64,000 nt of DNA from Lantana camara (taxonomy: Eukaryota > Streptophyta > Magnoliopsida > Lamiales > Verbenaceae). Numbering within the stretch: position 1 is the first letter of the stretch; each line of letters opens with the position of its first letter. Both the position numbers and the translations under genes were made by a program. The DNA is taken from contig CM074863.1 in NCBI GenBank assembly GCA_037501455.1, positions 57,393,501-57,457,500 on the forward strand. The letters run 5' to 3'. The notes below the pieces were generated by a model that saw only the letters and a list, made by a program, of their open reading frames with translations, had not been told where the DNA came from and made no database searches. This document shows, piece by piece, positions 21,750 through 33,183 of this stretch.

Positions 21750-22894
21750 TGTTAGGAATAGTGCCCTAGAAAGCCGATTGTATATCCGCTTTGTGCTTTT
21801 CCTTATTGTAATCACAGACAATCTTTGAATGAAATAACGAATTGAGGCAACACTTCTTTATATGCTCTTGTTTGGTATGCGTTTACTTTAGCTGTGCATG
21901 TATGAGAACTCCCCAAATCCTGATGACTTTAGGACTCTACCATTTAGGTGAAATGGTTCATGAAACGAGCCCTATATCACATAAGTCATGATTAGTAAAA
22001 TGCTCCAAGACGATGAGTCCTACAGACAGTGGGAGTGTCAACCTAACTCCTCTAAGGCTTGCTTGTGGGATCACATCCTTAAGAAGGACCACCTTGTTTC
22101 ATGGAGGTGCAAAGTGTATAGTTGATACGTGCGTGATACATGAGGGTGCTTACTTTAATAAGTAAGTTCACTGAGGTGCCCCGTGTGAGAACATTCCTAA
22201 ATGGGAAAGGAAGTTTATATTTCAGGAAGTATAAACTTCCAGATTAGGAAATATCTCACGAATCATTGATGTGATTAATTGATCCTTAGACTTGAGGTTC
22301 CTTGTCACTTTATGAGTTAACTCTGTAGTCTTAGGTATAAGCTTTAAAGGGTGTCGCCTTAGACAACTGATTCAAGGCTTATGTTGGGGCTGCACAAGTG
22401 ATTCATGAAAGTGAATGAGAATCAAGAAAGGACCTACACTTGCATTTGCAAGGTGATCTCTTATTGTGTAAGTCATCATATGCCATATGGAGTCCTTGGC
22501 CAAGGCAGTAGATCAAGACATCAAGAAAAGGGTTTCTTGGATTGAGATCAAATGGATATGAAATGCACTTAGCTTTAAGACCGGATTCTTAGGGTTCTGA
22601 TTATTTCCTTGCCCTAGATCTTGGTTGAGAGATAGTAAGTAGGAGGATTGTATCTCACATGGATCAATGACTTAAAGGTTCTGTCAAATCCGAACATTCC
22701 AATTCAGCTAGGGGTTAAACACCTGTTGCTAGACTATGGTCGTTTAATCTGTGGACTGATTAATTAATTAGTGAATTAATTAATTAGGGTCACTACTAAT
22801 TGAATTGAGAACCTAGAGGGTCACACACAACAACTTGGTTACATGAGTTGAGGCTTTAAAATGATTAAACGAGTTAATCGGGCCAAGAGGGTTC

Positions 22895-22939
22895 CACACG
22901 TGTGAAACCACACGTGTGGGTCACGTGAGTGACACGTGT
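22895..22939. promoter_or_regulatory. G-box (CACGTG) cluster in the Co1 5' LTR
   Basis: Four CACGTG hexamers occur within about 45 bases, about 340 bases upstream of the TATA-like box. CACGTG is the core bound by plant bZIP and bHLH factors, including those acting in abscisic-acid and light responses. The 3' LTR has seven. Confidence 0.7.
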
Positions 22940-23279
22940 AAATATATATATTGTATATATATATATATATTAAATAATTAAATGTGTTAATTATTTAATA
23001 GACTTTGTTTTAATTTTGAATTAAAAAGAAATTCTAATTTTGGAGAAAATAATCTAGCTATTTAATTATGAATTAATTAATTAGATAAAACAAGTTATTT
23101 ATTTTAAATAAATAAAGTATAAAATTATCCAAAAATAGTTTGGATATTTTAGCTCTCTTGAAAGTTGATTTGAATTTGAATTCAAAATCAAAGTCAAAAT
23201 TACTTGATGATCAAGTAATAGGAGAGAGAGAGACCAAAACCCTAGCCCATAAGGACTAGGATTTTCGGTCCTCCCTTAT

Positions 23280-23287
23280 TATAAATA
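23280..23287 (+). promoter_or_regulatory. TATA box of Co1
   Basis: TATAAATA lies in a CCTTATTATAAATAAGGG context about 390 bases before the LTR end, placing transcription start near 23315. The 3' LTR copy is changed to TATAATTA. Confidence 0.65.
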
Positions 23288-23676
23288 AGGGAGCTCGAGC
23301 TCCCCTTAGAGCTAATTGGCAATTCTTTAGGTTCATGTGTTGAACACCATCCTTTCTCCAACATAAACAAAACCCTAGGTTAAGCCTAAACACTAACTAG
23401 AGAACTAGCATCCTTACTAGTTAGATTGTAGTCAAGTTGGTGAACTATCTCTAGAGAGCTTCAAGTTAGAAGTTTGAAGATTCGAGCTTTACCAAGGAGA
23501 GGGGATCAAGCCGCGAGAAGAGCATTCTTGGGTGGCTTGAAACGCTTCAAGAAAGAATAAAAGAAAAGTAAGTTTCTTATCTCTACGAATTTGGATACAC
23601 GATTGCGAGTCCAAGGTCCTTTTGTTGGGAAAATTTTTAAATTTCCACTGCTTTCTGATTCGTGTTTTCCAACAAG

Positions 23677-23688
23677 TGGTATCAGAGC
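23677..23688 (+). other. Primer-binding site of Co1 (tRNA-iMet)
   Basis: TGGTATCAGAGC lies two bases after the 5' LTR end. Confidence 0.95.
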
Positions 23689-25175
23689 CACCTCGTTAAT
23701 CGTGTTTCTGTTTCGTCTCAATTATTCTGAATTTGGTAGAAATTCTTAGGCTTAGATGTGAATTGAGTATTCTTGAGTTCTTTTAGAAAGCCTGAAATAA
23801 GAAACTGTAATTTTTCCTGAATTTCTAAAACTGTTTTCTCAAATCGTGGTTTTGAAAATCGTTTTAGTTGAAATTTATCTAAATCGAATTTTTTAATTTT
23901 GGATTGAATTGGTTTTGAGAAACCTAGACACGAAACGAGACGCGAAACAAACGCGCGGGATTGGGACGTGCCAATGTGTAGCACGCCCCAGGCCCGCGCG
24001 CGCACGTTGCCCAGCCCCTCCCTCAACCGCGCGGGAGCCATCCCAGGCATGCCTAGGCACGCCCGCCCAGTCCGTCCCGCAACCGTGCGGGACGCCTGCA
24101 TAGCCCGCCTAGTCGCGGCGGGCGCTGCTGCGCGCCCAGCGTGCGCACGCGAGCGGCAACTGCCGCGCGCCGCGCGGCGGTGCCTCTCGCGGCTGGGCCG
24201 TTTTCGGGCTCATTTTCGTGTTTCGTGTTTTTCGTGTTTTCGGTCCTTAAAATCCCGATTTAATTTAATTTTAATTTTATCTTTTAAAATCAGTTTTGAT
24301 AATATAAAATTATTTTAAAATTTTGATTAAATTGGGATTTTGAGAAATTAAAGCGATTTTGAATTTTGGGAAAATTATGAAATTTATTTTTTGAAAATAA
24401 TGAAAGAATAAAATTATTAATTTTTGGAAATTAATTGGAATTTTATTGGTTTATTGTTTTTCAGGTTTTATTGAAAAGGCTCTTGAACAAGAATTGCATC
24501 TAAGTCGTGTTTTATGTCATTAAGACGTGAAACGGGAATTTTAATTTATTGGGTAAATTTAAATTCTCGCAAAAGCATGTTAGGTGATCATGGGTTTACA
24601 TCTATGTATGGTTTTAATTTATGCACATGGATGGTTTAAATTGGGGTTGGAGCCCTATGGTTGCGTTTTTCAATTGAGGTTGGAGCCTCACTTATGTGCG
24701 TAGTGTTATGTGATTTATTATGTGGCTTTCCATATTACTGTTTTGAGGCCGGGGTATGCCCCGTGTAATTGTCTAAGACCAATATGAAGATTGAGCCTTA
24801 TTACTTTATGTCTTTTTCTTTTTATTGTAATTTGAGAGTAGAGATAGGTGGTGAGGTTTTATTTTCATTTTTGGAGACAATGCACCCATGGAGTAAGATG
24901 GACCACATTCAAGTAACAAGGAGGCCATAAGTGAAGACCCCTCAAAATGTTAGGGAGGGGAATCTCAATTGTTAAATGTAATAGAGATAGGGCTCGTATT
25001 TTGTTATCGCTTTCCCTTATGTGATTTAAACTGTTTATGTGGCATGTATGTTAGAACTTGTGATTGTGGAGTGGCTCCCACATATCACGCATAAGATAGG
25101 TAGAACCCATGATCATTACATGTTAGTATCATGCTAGGACATGTTATCTGTTTATGTGCTTGTTTGAAATGCATT
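23689..25175 (+). other. Co1 leader, first part, with GC-rich block
   Basis: Untranslated leader between the PBS and the solo LTR insertion. From about 23935 to 24205 it is extremely GC- and CpG-rich (GCGCGC, CCGCGC and GGCGGGCG runs), unlike the AT-rich surroundings. Frames of 116 to 127 codons on either strand cover this block but have no recognisable domain and are probably chance frames of GC-rich DNA. Further on, short repeated phrases such as GGTTGGAGCC occur near 24650-24690. Confidence 0.65.
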
Positions 25176-26421
25176 TAAGTTGTAGCACCCTAGACCCCAA
25201 GGCGCCACATCCCCCGCACTATAGCCTCGATCCACGTATGAAATGGACAGTTCATACATAAACCAAGACCACAGCGAACGGGTAACAACAAAAACGACGC
25301 TCTAGGCGGGACCCTCTCCCCAACAAAACCACAACAATCATGAATAGAAAAGCGGAAGCAATAAAGTCATTCATATATATAGGTACCATATTTATTCCAT
25401 AGATACGTATAGGTACCAATTCTAACTATCAATACATTATCATCTCTCAATTATATACATATCTAAGTATTCACAATATACTAATCATAACACGACAGGA
25501 TATCTAGCAAAAGTATGTACATGAAAGATACAAGCTAGGCTCGTGACGATGCAAGACTCGACCACTCCCGCCTAGTACGACCACGCTCAAAATGTACCTG
25601 AAAAGTGGAGTATCAGTCTACCGAAGACTGAGTGAGGGGCAATAATAAATATAGCACACATCACATGCAAGTTGTAGCCTCGGGTAAAGACTTTAGAAAA
25701 CAATAATTATATAGTTCAAGAAATCTTATCTTTTGCCCGAGATTACAACTATCCATTTTAACACGTTTAAGTAATCATGCTTGTCAATATCATGAACAAT
25801 GTGGCCCCGGCGAGCAAGGGCAATCTCCAACCGAACTCCCAATCGTGAACAATACGTGATCATGCTTGCTTGCTTGATAAATAAGTGATCATGCAATATA
25901 TTTTAGTGCTCACATAGACAATTTCATACTTGAAAACATGCAATAACCCGAGGATAACCCGACATGCCGGATTAATCCCCAGTCTCCTTCTTCCTCCGGG
26001 TGATAGCGAGTTTGCAAGGCTCGACTATCCACGACATGGTGTGTGTAGAGGACATGACCCTCTAGACACGGAACTCCTTCCACCACTAATCTCCTAGTGG
26101 CTTCGGGGGTGATCCCAACAATGTGAGGATAATTCAGGAGTTACCCGTCAGCCCTTGCTTTCCCGGTTGGCTCAAGAATTACCCTCGGGCCCACGTGCAA
26201 TCATGTACTCGCCAAACTTGCTTGAAAACCATGACAATCAATACTTGCATGCTTGAAAGATTCATTACTTTGAAAACGTTTATAAACATAATATGTTTTG
26301 GCCGAAAACTCACACATAAGGGTTGTAGGGTTTATTTTACCAAAACCAAACCTCACCTTTCTTGCAAAATAAAATAAAGAAGCGTTTTAAGGAGCTTGCT
26401 CCCCGTCCACGCCCTCGTGAC

Positions 26422-27245
26422 CTGTGCAAACACGACATACATTCATGAGAAATGACCTAAAATGACCAAAATAGGACGAACGGCGAAAACATGTCGAGAC
26501 GATCACGAAAATGCAATGTGGTATTATAACTTTTCGTTTCACATCATATTAACACATATTATAGCAATTCGGGGTCAAAGAAGTCGTTGGATCGAGGGGT
26601 CATTTTCGTAATTTTATGCAGTGAATTTTGTTCTGTCAGCCCCATGGGAACGGCCGTTCCAGGCTCCCTTTGTAACTGGGAACGGTCGTTCCCGTTGCCC
26701 AGAAAAGCGCGGCAACGTTTTCCATTTTTAAAGCGCGCCTACGCTGGGAACGGCCCTTCCGGCTCTAAGGCCAAAATGGGAACGGCCGTTCCCATAGTCG
26801 GCCGCGCATATTTTGAAAAGGGATGGGAACGCCCGTTCCCTCCAAGCCTTGAGGCTGGGAACGGTCGTTCCCAGCTTCTGCAACTGGGAAAAACAGAGCA
26901 GAAACAGAGTATGCTCTCGGGAAGAAAGCAACCAAGCAACAAAAATCCATTTTTGAACCCCAAATTCAACAATTTCTGGTAATATGATGCATACCACTTC
27001 AATAAATGATAATATATCATTTAGACACATAAACCATGAAATATCATCAAGAATTCCAAATTCCAAGTTTATGATCAACTTGATCATTCAAGTCAAATAT
27101 TCCAATATTCAAGCTAGAAATCATGCAATAATTCATGTTATGATCATTTAATCATGCTTCCAATTCCAATTCAATCATCTAGTATATCTCACTCAAACCC
27201 TAGCATGTCAAACACAATCAAAATCATCCCTTCCATGCTACCAAC
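26422..27245 (-). other. Candidate leader intron in solo LTR-D
   Basis: On the minus strand the donor is TTTAAG/GTTGGTAG (27246/27245) and the acceptor TGTTTGCACAG/GTCACGAGG (26422/26421), 824 bases apart. The position within the LTR equals that in Gy1 and Gy3. The donor is weaker than theirs. Confidence 0.45.
26643..26876 (-). repeat. Hairpin array in solo LTR-D
   Basis: Six copies of a palindrome on TGGGAACGG..CGTTCCCA, such as ATGGGAACGGCCGTTCCCAT near 26778 and GCTGGGAACG/CGTTCCCAGC ending near 26876. The core is as in LTR-C; outer arms vary between copies and several stay complementary. Confidence 0.87.
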
Positions 27246-27837
27246 CTTAAAGATGAAAGAAATGAAGAAGTATGATGATGATGATGATCACTCCCAAATT
27301 TCTTGAAAGCTTTCTTGAAATCTTGATGATTGATTGAAAATCCACTCTTCCTTTTCTCTTCTTGAAATACCGAGAGAGAGAGCAATTTTTGGTTGGGAAA
27401 TATTTGATGAAAAATGATCAAGGAAGAACCTTGGAGATGTATTACGTGATGCATCTCCTTGGTTTTAGTGAAATGTGCCAATTTGCCAATTAATCCTTCA
27501 ACTCATGAGAGTATGCAATTGAGTAAATGAGCTTTTGAAATATAATCAATAAGGTCCTTAGAATACCATGCAATTAAGTCCCTAGCATTTAAAGAAATGT
27601 TCAACTAAGGACGATTTGGTAATTTAAAGCTCTCTCGGTAATTGTTTTCATGCAATAAATATTTTCCGTGTTATGAAATCAAATAATTTATATAGACAAT
27701 GTTTCATGAATTTTATAAATTTCTATGAATGCCACGTAAGCCTATATTATAATTTAAAGAAGTAAAATAAAACCTACGCTCAAACTCACACGTGGCGTGC
27801 TTACCTGTTCATCCGGAAACCGGGGCGTTACATAAGT

Positions 27838-28570
27838 GTACTTGCATTAATCAAGACTAATAAAATTGGATAACATATATGTTGGTGAGGTCGAACCGGA
27901 CAACTCTCCGGTTGATTCGAAAATTCCCATTAAATATTAAGCTAATTTCGAACAAATAGGTATTTAATTCGAGATGCAAATTTTGAATTAAATTCCTAGC
28001 ATTCCATCAATAGGTTTTAAGTTTAGTAAGTGAAGCTAGTTATTGTCCGCGAGTTGTGGGATAGCTAGTGGAGCTTATCAGTTCTTAGTTACCTAATTGA
28101 TCATTTTAAATGGTCAATATTTCGTGGTCAATTTTGGCAAGGGCGATGTCCGCGAGTCGTGGGTCGTTCGAACTAAGTTTTGATCATGATCTTATGATTG
28201 ATGGGTCTAGCTTAACACCTAAGTAAATATGGATGTCGCACGAGTCGTGGGTCCATATTGAAAGATAGGTGATGCAGAAAATAATTACTAAGAGTTCTAA
28301 AGGTGTTAGAATTGGTAAGTTGTACCTACCTAGGGTTTTACTTAGAATGTCCGCGAGTCGTGGGTTCAAGGTAAAATGCCTAGGATCTTAGTACCTATTG
28401 GGAAAAGTGTTCCTCTTAGATCTTTGGGAATTCTAGATCTTTGAAAAACAGCGGGAGCTACATTAGATTAAAGACCTTATCTTTTGTATATCGTTATAAT
28501 TCAACATGCTCACTAGTTCTCTGTTTTACCATTTAGGTTGTAGATTCCGTGATTCTCTACGTGTTTTGAA
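27838..28570 (+). other. Co1 leader, second part, with a spaced repeat
   Basis: Untranslated leader up to the gag start. A phrase close to GTCCGCGAGTCGTGGGT recurs four times, near 28046, 28147, 28232 and 28349, at about 85-115 base spacing in otherwise AT-rich sequence. No long reading frame. Confidence 0.65.
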
Positions 28571-29998
28571 ATGGCAACCAAAAACCCTCTTGTATCGATC
28601 CTCGAGTCAAACAAGTTGACTGGTCCCAACTATTCTGATTGGCCGAGGAATCTGAAAATCATTTTAGATTCTGAGAAGAGAATGTTCTCTCCACTCGGGC
28701 CGAGCGGGACGCGATTCAGAAGTGGAAGGATGATAATATCCAAGCCCGTTGCCTTATGTTGGCTAACATGTCTCCGGACTTGCAAAGGCAACATGAGGCC
28801 ATGGAATTTGCTTGGGAGATCTACGACCACTTAGAGCAACTTTACCGCCCTCATGAACGTGTTACAAGGTATAACACTTCAAAGGAATTGTTCCACTTGA
28901 GAATGAGGGAAGGTTCTAGTGTCCATGAGTATGGACTCAAGTTTCTCGCCCTTACTGAGAAACTTGCTTCCATGGACATGCCACCGAAAGATGAGCTTTC
29001 AGTGGATTTGTTGCTAGCTTCGCTCCCACCATCATTCAACCTATTTGTCCTTAATTTCATTATGAATCATGCTGGTGCTACTGTAGTTGAGCTGATTAGT
29101 CAGCTTGTGACTGTTGAAAGCACGATCAAGATGGACAATAAGGTTTTGATGGTGAATGCTCCATCTTCCTCTTCTAGGCCTTCTAAAGGTAAGGGCAAGA
29201 AAGCCCAAAAGAAGAAGAAGAAACCCCTTAGGCCCACTGGTGGCGTTTCGAAGGGCAAGGCTCAAAAGAAGAAGCGTGATCAGAAAGAGGATGTTTTCTT
29301 CCATTGTGGCAAAGCGGGACATTGGAGGAGAAACTGCCCAGAGTACAAGGCTACTCTAAAGAAAGGTATCTTTCTCGTTGAAATAAATCTTTCTATTAAT
29401 TCTAATTCTTGGGTACTTGATACCGGTTGTGGAACTCATATCTGTAATGATGTACAGATGCTAAGTAAAGTCCAACAACTCAAAGAAGGAGAATGTGTCT
29501 TGAAGATCGGCGATGGCTCAAATGTTGAAGCTCGAGCTTTAGGCACAATTAGATTAGATTTAGGTAGTTTTGAGTTAGTCTTAAATAAAGTCCTTTATGT
29601 ACCGAGCATTATTCGTAATATAATTTCAGTTCCAATATTAGATTGTGAAGGTTATGAAACTTATATTAAGAATGGTAAATACTTTATCAAACGGAACAAC
29701 TCTTCCGTTCACATCAGTACTCTAAGTAATGGACTTTATCTAACTCAAAATATCAATATTATGAATATACAACGAGAAACTAAACGTAAGAGAGATGACA
29801 AAGTTTCAACTCCCTTATAGCACGCTAGATTAGGACACATTTCCAAGAACAGAATTAGCAAGATAAACACTTTAGGATCATTCTCTGAAAATGATCTTAA
29901 GGAGTTAACTTCTTGCGAATCCTGTCTCAAAGGAAAAATGCCCAAAGTTCCTTTTAAAGGAACTGTAGAACGTGCCAGTAAGGTTTTGGATTTGATCC
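28571..29998 (+). pseudogene. Co1 gag, protease and integrase N terminus
   Basis: The start ATG at 28571 opens MATKNPLVSILESNKLTG, a copia gag N terminus. The frame shifts near 28695; reading resumes and runs to 29820. Gag is followed by a Lys-rich stretch (29190-29290), a CCHC-like knuckle (F-H-C-G-K-A-G-H-W-R-R-N-C near 29302-29340, with the first Cys changed), and the protease (WVLDTGCGTHI near 29410-29440, where DSG is the usual active site and here reads DTG). A stop at 29818-29820 falls where TGG (Trp) is expected before HARLGH, the integrase zinc-finger start. Coding continues in frame to 29998, where Gy2 is inserted; it resumes at 41833. Confidence 0.92.
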
Positions 29999-31378
29999 TG
30001 TAACAGCCCAAAACAGAGCCTGGATGAAAACAGTAAGTTAAGGGCATTGGTAAAGCGTTTATAGACCGTGATCCAACTTTTGGAATCATCATGCATTGCA
30101 TTCTTACATGAACTTTGTGCTCGTATATGATCTGACATGTTTTAAGGGGGAATTCTTGACCTTTGATACAGTTTATTATTCATAACCCGAGCCTACCTTG
30201 TTCATATTGCTACTCGAACCCTAGAGGTTCATCACACATGTTTCTCTATCGTTTGAACTTGTTTCCCGAGCTCAGAGAGTCTTTCTTGAACCATAAGGGT
30301 ATTTTTGGAACTTACCGACCAAAGTTACTATTTATCCAAAAATGAGCTTTTGATTCTGATACCTTTTCTACCTAAGTTTACTGTCGAATCGATCCTTGAG
30401 TCGAGACGAGTCTTTTGAAATCATTCTTGGCTTGGAAATCTATTCTGGAACTTTGTTTTATTGAAAATGTTTTCGAAAATCCTAGTTCACTATTCCTTCT
30501 ACGAAAGATTTTCATTCGGAAAATGTTTTCTCATCGGATTTGCATTACTTGAGCTATTTCAAGATTTTTGAGATGTTTTACAACTCTTGATTCAAACCCT
30601 AGCTTGAAATTTTGAAGCGTACGTTCGTACGTAAGAATTCACTATTCACTCTATGTTTTCAACTTTTTAACGGTAAAACGTTTTATATTCGATTTTGGAC
30701 TCAAAACGCTTCTCGATTTATTTCTTGAATTTTGGGAACAACCCGGACTTGAAAATCATTCTAGAAAGTCGTTTTTCACTCGTGTTGAGTTTCGAGCTCA
30801 AAACTTTTATTCACTAAAACTAATGTATCTTTCAAACGGTAAATCCGATTTCGACGAATGAATATGCGTTTCGAAGCTAATTTTCGTGCCGTCGGAATGG
30901 TTACACTTCCAGCCACTTATCTTCGAGTCTTGGGCAACAAAATTACAGAAATACCCCCAGCAGTCCCATTTTTACCTTCATAATGCCTAAAGCTTCTAGA
31001 AGATGCAAGTGGATGAACTCTTGTTTTGCTCTCCTACCCTTAAGCCATCTTTATTTGCAAGGTGAGGGGCTTCTTCAAAACTATAAATACCCCTCTCATG
31101 CCATTAGAATCCTTGCTCAAAGTCTTGTGTTGACAAGCACTCCTCTCTCCCTCCTTTCCCCCTTGGCCGTCGGCCTCTCTCACATGTTTTGAAAAGTTTT
31201 AAAATACTCTGATTTTCCTCTGTATAGCCACATCGTTGTACATGTATAGTTCTGAGATAGACAGCCGTTCGCTGGAGTATTTCTTGACTGATGGCTCACA
31301 CCATTACTTGAGAGGTGCTTCAGTGCGGGGGTTGAGACGCCGCTCTCCTCTGGTTCCAGTACGGGTGGGGGCGTTACA
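29999..31378 (+). repeat. Gy2 5' LTR (family E), internally deleted
   Basis: It matches the first 1.18 kb and the last 0.2 kb of the 3' LTR. The junction is at about 31177-31181, corresponding to 38872 and 41629 in the 3' copy. The TATA box and upstream region are kept, while the candidate intron and most of the downstream leader are lost. The ends do not carry GT and AG, so this is a deletion rather than splicing. Confidence 0.93.
31082..31089 (+). promoter_or_regulatory. TATA box in the Gy2 5' LTR
   Basis: TATAAATA followed by CCCCTCTC lies about 95 bases before the deletion junction. The same box is at 38776-38783 in the 3' LTR. Transcription would start near 31115. Confidence 0.7.
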
Positions 31379-31386
31379 GCCTGAGG

Positions 31387-31398
31387 TGGTATCAGAGC
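31387..31398 (+). other. Primer-binding site of Gy2 (tRNA-iMet)
   Basis: TGGTATCAGAGC lies 8 bases after the 5' LTR end at 31378. Confidence 0.95.
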
Positions 31399-31565
31399 TT
31401 CGGGTTAAGTAAGAAGAGACTTAACCTAGATTGCTCTCATGTTGCATCATGGATTGTTCACGCATTGCATCCAGGATCATTCTCATATTGCATCGAGACA
31501 GGATATTTAGGGATTGCATGGTTCTGTTATCTGGATTTCATATCTGTGGTATCTTCTGTAGAGCT

Positions 31566-32129
31566 ATGGCAGTTCAGCCGCACCAGGATCCTAATCAGCA
31601 GATGGATGAGGCTTTCTTTGAGCAGTTTGAGGCCCCGCGTACTGTGGCAGTTTCTCGCCGTGGAGGCACTCGTTTCTACACCTGGCGTAGGTCTAGGAAC
31701 AGTGGCAGACCTGGGTATTCCTATCCTAACAGAGTTGTGCACTATCTCGAGTCTGAGAGAGATGGTTACTTTCAGGAGTATCAGAGGACCCGTGAGGTCA
31801 GGTTGGAGTCTATGCGCCATCAGGATCAGTCACTACAGTACCAGATTGATAGGGACATCGCTCGTGAGCATGCTACAGAGATGACTCATATTGCTGATCA
31901 GAGGGCTGCTCGTATTGCTGAGCTGGAGGCTGATCTTATGCAGATGACTATCGATCGCGACACCTCTATGGAGCGTCACCAGTACTACCGTGCACACGTG
32001 AGAGCTCGCCTGTATGATACCTATCACTTATCCGATGAGCAGGCAGTTGAGGAGGTCGAGGGTCAGGATGTCAGTCAGGCCTCTCAGGAGCCCGAGCCTA
32101 TGCAGGATCAGTCAGATGGAGGCGATTGA
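31566..32129 (+). CDS. Extra ORF upstream of gag in Gy2 (187 aa, coiled-coil-like)
   Basis: This intact frame between the PBS and gag encodes 187 residues from the ATG at 31566 (MAVQPHQDPNQQ). An earlier in-frame ATG at 31431 would add 45 residues, mostly Cys/Ile-rich and less plausible. The protein has an Arg/Gly/Tyr-rich part (about residues 28-55), then a long charged region (about 60-140) rich in Glu, Arg, Gln and Ala with heptad-like spacing (for example RAARIAELEADLMQM), suggesting a coiled coil, and an acidic Glu/Asp/Gln C terminus. I see no known domain. Gy1 and Gy3 have only about 200 bases between PBS and gag, so this is a difference of the Gy2 lineage. It is the only undamaged reading frame of the element. 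Other plant gypsy lineages (for example Ogre) carry an extra ORF before gag; homology to those is not claimed. Confidence 0.6.
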   Translation: MAVQPHQDPNQQMDEAFFEQFEAPRTVAVSRRGGTRFYTWRRSRNSGRPGYSYPNRVVHYLESERDGYFQEYQRTREVRLESMRHQDQSLQYQIDRDIAREHATEMTHIADQRAARIAELEADLMQMTIDRDTSMERHQYYRAHVRARLYDTYHLSDEQAVEEVEGQDVSQASQEPEPMQDQSDGGD

Positions 32130-33183
32130 GGATCTGATGATGATGATGATGGCGGAGGCGAGCCAGCAGGACACGGACAGGGTGAGGTCGTTGCTGTTTC
32201 TGATGACACCACCAGGGGTTCTTTGGACCACAGTTATCAGGGTTGATCGCTGATGGGAGTTTTCTGTATATAGTACTGATGCATATATATCTATCTATGG
32301 ATGGCGGACGTATAGCCGGGACAGTTCCGGACTGACTTTTGGATGAGGGGATGTATAGCTATGGTAGATGATCTCTGACTTTTGGCACCACGGATGACGG
32401 TTCAGATGACTTGGTACCTACTAGGTTATTTTCAGCAGGGTTGGACGGAATGGTAAGGCCTGTAAGGGAGTCAACTCGATAGTATCGGGTCCTCCCCATT
32501 TTGAATTAATACTGTTAACATGTGGCCTGTAGTAAATTTTACCAAACCTTGCACAGTTATAACACTTTCGGCTTTATGTTGGATATCTGTTTACTGCTTT
32601 CCATAACTGTCATTGCATGAGTCTTAGAGTTGCTTCAAGATACAATTAGGACTGTTGATAGGATCATGCCATTTCATTTATTGTTAGCATGTTGATATTC
32701 TTGTTGTTGGATTGATCATGCTTCTGATCATGCTATTCATGTTATAGTTCTGGTTGATATGACAAGTACACGTTCTGTTCCTATTTACATGTTGATCATG
32801 TTTTGGGATATGTTATACACGTTTCTGATATGTTGATATGTTACTCGAGCTTCTGTTCCCGTTTATATGTTGTCTGACAGTTGTTTCTGATTACATGATA
32901 TGTGTGGAGATCTTGAATCTTTGCTGATATGTTGTTATGGGAATGTGTTGTTCTCATACTTATGTGTGACTACGTGGGAATGTGAATACGTGGTTACGGA
33001 TTCTGTGAATCATTATATATCATGCACCGAATATATGTTTCTGATATATGTTATGGGAATGTGTTGTTCTCATACTTATGTGTGACTACGTGGGAATGTG
33101 AATACGTGGTTACGGATTCTGTGAATCATTATATATCATGCACCGAATATATGTTTCTGAATGCTTATGAATTCAGTAACAAC
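32130..33183 (+). other. Gy2 leader between the extra ORF and gag
   Basis: About 1 kb without a long frame. It starts with GAT-repeat sequence and then is rich in ATGTTGATATG-like phrases. It ends with a tandem duplication (32934-33160). Confidence 0.6.
32934..33160 (+). repeat. Near-perfect 116-bp tandem duplication in the Gy2 leader
   Basis: The segment starting GTTATGGGAATGTG at 32934 repeats at 33050 and runs to 33160 without visible differences, ending 23 bases before the gag ATG. Perfect identity implies a recent duplication. Confidence 0.92.

Larger units (their letters stand above)
21750..23674 (+). repeat. Co1 5' LTR
   Basis: 1925 bp from TGTTAGGAATAG to TTTTCCAACA. It contains a G-box cluster (22895-22939), an AT microsatellite, and a TATA-like TATAAATA (23280-23287). 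It is nearly identical to the 3' LTR apart from scattered substitutions and a short tandem expansion in the 3' copy. Confidence 0.97.
25181..27832 (-). repeat. Gypsy solo LTR (family D, reverse) inside the Co1 leader
   Basis: 2652 bp from TGTAGCACCC to GGGGCGTTACA, flanked by TAAGT on both sides (25176-25180 and 27833-27837) with no internal region, so it is a solo LTR left after unequal recombination. It shows the common gypsy LTR plan: conserved block near 25985-26190, acceptor-like site at 26422, hairpin array, and donor-like site at 27245. Confidence 0.95.

Noticed and set aside
23718..24318. Frames of 116-127 codons on both strands over the GC-rich part of the copia leader
   Set aside because: GC-rich DNA has few stops, so long frames on both strands arise by chance. 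The products are Arg/Pro/Ala-rich without domains, and the location is an untranslated leader.
26587..27087. Overlapping frames of up to 131 codons through the palindrome array of solo LTR-D
   Set aside because: Repeats of a GC-rich palindrome keep frames open on both strands. Repeated peptides such as GNGRSH mirror the DNA motif and no domain is seen.
30163..30345. 60-codon frame repeated almost identically at 37856-38038
   Set aside because: These are the same position in the two Gy2 LTRs.
31170..31185. Second case of intron loss, in the Gy2 5' LTR
   Set aside because: The missing segment extends far beyond the candidate intron on the right and its edges do not fall on GT and AG, so it is an ordinary deletion.
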